Assembly: GCA_018399865.1 (NCBI GenBank) | Contig: JAGYNL010000148.1 | Location: 1 to 7,854, forward strand | Source of the DNA: Candidatus Bipolaricaulota bacterium | Lineage (GTDB): Bacteria; Bipolaricaulota; Bipolaricaulia; UBA7950; UBA9294 | Length of the DNA stretch: 7,854 bases | Reading direction: 5' to 3' | Program-made: the position numbers and the translations under genes | Shown here: in pieces, positions 6,296-7,854 of the stretch | Layout: each line of letters opens with the position of its first letter | How positions within the stretch are numbered: the stretch's first letter is position 1 | The notes under the pieces: model-generated | Database searches by the model: none | Told to the model about the DNA's origin: nothing | The model's input: only the letters and a program-made list of their open reading frames with translations

Positions 6296-6778
6296 CTATA
6301 GCTTGTAGCCTATTGTGCGCAGGAAGGTCTTTCGTTTTTCGACATCGACCTCGGTTTCGATACCTTTCGGTGAGTAGCCATCGATGACGCCAAGGATTCC
6401 ACTCCCCTGGTCGCTTTGGGCAACAATCACCTGCACCGGATTTGCTGTAGCACAGTAGATGCGGCAGACCTCCGGTACTTCTTTGATTCGGTTTAGTATG
6501 TTTACCGGAAAGGCTCCATCTAGGAAGATGACAAATATGTGCCCAGCACCAATTTCCTGAGCATTGGCAACCGCTAGCTGTGTGAGATCATCGTCTGTAC
6601 CAGAACGACGAACTAAACAGGGCCCGGAGGCTTCGTTAAACGCTAGTCCAAACTTAATGCCTGGAACAGATGTGACCAAGGCTTCGTGAAGGTCCTCCAC
6701 GGACTTGATGAAATGCGTCTGGCCAATAATCAGGTTTAGCTCTTTTGGGTTCTGGATTTGGACAAGTTTAAGTTCCAT
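6296..6778 (-). CDS. DUF355 family protein (adenosine-specific kinase-like)
   Basis: A 160-residue soluble protein matching the compact DUF355 (Adenosine_kin) family along its whole length. Visible conserved blocks are GQTHFIKSVEDLHEALVTSV (residues 19-38), PGIKFGLAFNEASGP (39-53), an IGAGHIFVIFLDGAFPVN segment, EVCRIYCATANPVQVIVA, and GILGVIDGYSP near the C-terminus, ending in GYKL. Members have been annotated as adenosine-specific kinases from structural and binding work on archaeal homologues. The physiological reaction in bacteria is, to my knowledge, poorly established. The ATG at 6778 is chosen because it starts the usual MELKLV N-terminus and has a strong AGGAGG six bases upstream. An alternative start at 6817 would add 13 atypical residues. 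It lies 52 bp downstream of hisS on the same strand and is probably co-transcribed with it. A transposon remnant begins just beyond its stop codon. Confidence 0.9.
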   Translation of the reverse strand: MELKLVQIQNPKELNLIIGQTHFIKSVEDLHEALVTSVPGIKFGLAFNEASGPCLVRRSGTDDDLTQLAVANAQEIGAGHIFVIFLDGAFPVNILNRIKEVPEVCRIYCATANPVQVIVAQSDQGSGILGVIDGYSPKGIETEVDVEKRKTFLRTIGYKL

Positions 6779-6784
6779 ATACTT

Positions 6785-6790
6785 CCTCCT
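6785..6790 (-). promoter_or_regulatory. Strong Shine-Dalgarno site of the DUF355 gene
   Basis: AGGAGG on the minus strand, 6 nt from the ATG at 6776-6778. It fixes the start as the MELKLV methionine rather than the longer frame from 6817. Such a strong site inside the short hisS intergenic gap fits efficient separate translation within one transcript. Confidence 0.8.
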
Positions 6791-6830
6791 TATGCAAGCC
6801 GACTCATCAAACCACAAAAGCAGATGCCCA

Positions 6831-7854
6831 TTAAAATCCCCCGACTGCCTTAATTATCTGTTCAGCGCTTAGGTCTATTTCGGTCTCGCTTCCGGTATCC
6901 ATCTGTTTTATTCTTCCTTTCTTGGTTGCAGCTTCATCATCCCCAAGAACTAGTAGGTAGCGAGCACGAAGTGTGTTTGCCTGTGCCATCTGTTTTCGCA
7001 GGCTTCGTCCTCGGTAGTCAAGATCAACCGACAGACCCTCACTACGAAGATCTTTTGACAACTTGAGAGCAAGCATTTTACCCACCTCTCCCAGGGTAGC
7101 GAAAAATAGGTCAAGTCGCTTATCTAGGGCTTGCTGCTGGCGCTCTTCTAGCACCAGGATCAGCCGCTCCATTCCACCAGCGAAGCCGACCGCGGGTGTA
7201 TCCGGACCTCCGATCATCTTTACAAGGTCATCGTATCTTCCTCCTCCAAGCAGGGCATCCTGTGCTCCTAAATCCTTGGAGACAAGCTCGAACACCGTCC
7301 GTGTGTAGTAATCTAACCCTCTTACTAAGTGTGGATCGACTTGGTAATCTAGATCAAGTTGGTCAAGTAGCTTCTTGACCTCTTCGAAGTGTTTGGCGCA
7401 ATCATCGCATAAGTACTCGGCACTTCCCGGGGCATCAACGATATAGGGCTGGCAACTGCTGTTTTTGCAGTCAAGTATTCTAAGAGGATTGTCCTGATAG
7501 CGGCGCTGACAATCATCGCACATGGAATTTATGTGGGGAGCAAAGTACTCGCGCAGTGCGTCTTTATACCTTATGTGGTCTTCCCCACAGCCAATGCTAT
7601 TTAGCCGCAATGACAATCCGCCAAGGCCTAAGTTGTGCATCAGGCTCCAGGCAAAGCTGATTACCTCTACATCCAATGCAGGATCAAGGGAACCGATGGC
7701 TTCCACGCCATACTGGTGAAACTGGCGGCTGCGCCCTTTTTGCGGCTTTTCATAACGAAACATCGGTCCAATGTAGTAAAGCTTCTGAAATGGATCCTGG
7801 GTCGCCATTCCATGCTCCACATAGGAGCGAACAACGGAGGCTGTTGCTTCCGGG
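6831..7854 (-). CDS. hisS: Histidyl-tRNA synthetase, N-terminus outside window
   Basis: Class II aminoacyl-tRNA synthetase that charges tRNA-His in the cytoplasm. The visible 340 residues run to the right edge in frame, starting within a PEATASVVRSYVEHGM segment. About 80-90 N-terminal residues, including class II motif 1, are missing from the window. Motif 2 is seen in YYIGPMFRYEKPQKGRSRQFHQYGVE (nt about 7710-7785). The histidine-specific signature LVRGLDYYTRTVFE lies at about 7287-7328, and motif 3 is GGGRYDDLVKMIGG followed by AVGFAGGMERL. A Cys-containing insert (CDDC...DCKNSSC...CDDC) is common in many bacterial HisRS and may bind metal. The C-terminal anticodon-binding domain, with DYRGRSLRKQMAQANTLRAR, is intact and ends with VGGF and TAA. 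The GTG at 7820 is internal and is not the start. The DUF355 gene follows 52 bp downstream. Confidence 0.97.
   Translation of the reverse strand, partial: PEATASVVRSYVEHGMATQDPFQKLYYIGPMFRYEKPQKGRSRQFHQYGVEAIGSLDPALDVEVISFAWSLMHNLGLGGLSLRLNSIGCGEDHIRYKDALREYFAPHINSMCDDCQRRYQDNPLRILDCKNSSCQPYIVDAPGSAEYLCDDCAKHFEEVKKLLDQLDLDYQVDPHLVRGLDYYTRTVFELVSKDLGAQDALLGGGRYDDLVKMIGGPDTPAVGFAGGMERLILVLEERQQQALDKRLDLFFATLGEVGKMLALKLSKDLRSEGLSVDLDYRGRSLRKQMAQANTLRARYLLVLGDDEAATKKGRIKQMDTGSETEIDLSAEQIIKAVGGF

Overview
The window looks like a moderate-GC (roughly 50%) bacterial chromosome, probably from an uncultured, MAG-type lineage. A histidyl-tRNA synthetase and a DUF355/adenosine-specific-kinase-like gene form the conserved part. 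The rest is an accessory stretch with transposon debris and one very unusual transporter gene. The phylum cannot be fixed from this sequence. DUF355 proteins are known mainly from archaea and anaerobic or thermophilic bacteria, and a Chloroflexota-like or similar deep-branching bacterium is only a guess.

Layout, left to right. (1) 1-708, + strand: the C-terminal part of a metzincin-like zinc protease with a cysteine-dense insert just before its active-site helix, followed by a terminator-like hairpin. (2) 831-1136, - strand: a decayed fragment of an IS110-family transposase. (3) About 1138-1890: a REP-associated/IS200-like Y1 (HUH) transposase gene with short, imperfect inverted end motifs. 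(4) 1930-5421, + strand: a single 1163-codon gene fusing a DppB-type permease, a DppC-type permease and an extracytoplasmic M28-aminopeptidase-like domain whose metal-binding residues all appear to be replaced. (5) 5422-6057: no convincing gene. (6) About 6058-6289: a decayed second copy of the 3' part of the Y1 transposase element, ending 6 bp from the stop codon of the next gene. (7) 6296-6778 and 6831-7854, - strand: the DUF355 gene and hisS (N-terminus outside the window), 52 bp apart and probably one transcription unit.

How it fits together. The hisS-DUF355 pair is the housekeeping edge. The permease fusion lies between two directly repeated transposase 3' ends, and its first in-frame ATG (1879) lies inside the terminal motif of the left element, so its upstream control region was probably shaped by the transposon. 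No ABC ATPase or substrate-binding protein is encoded here, so the fusion would have to use partners encoded elsewhere. The most interesting object is this fusion: a dipeptide/oligopeptide-type permease pair carrying its own tethered, apparently non-catalytic peptidase domain, which could serve as a built-in extracellular peptide-capture module. That role is inference, not demonstrated by the sequence.
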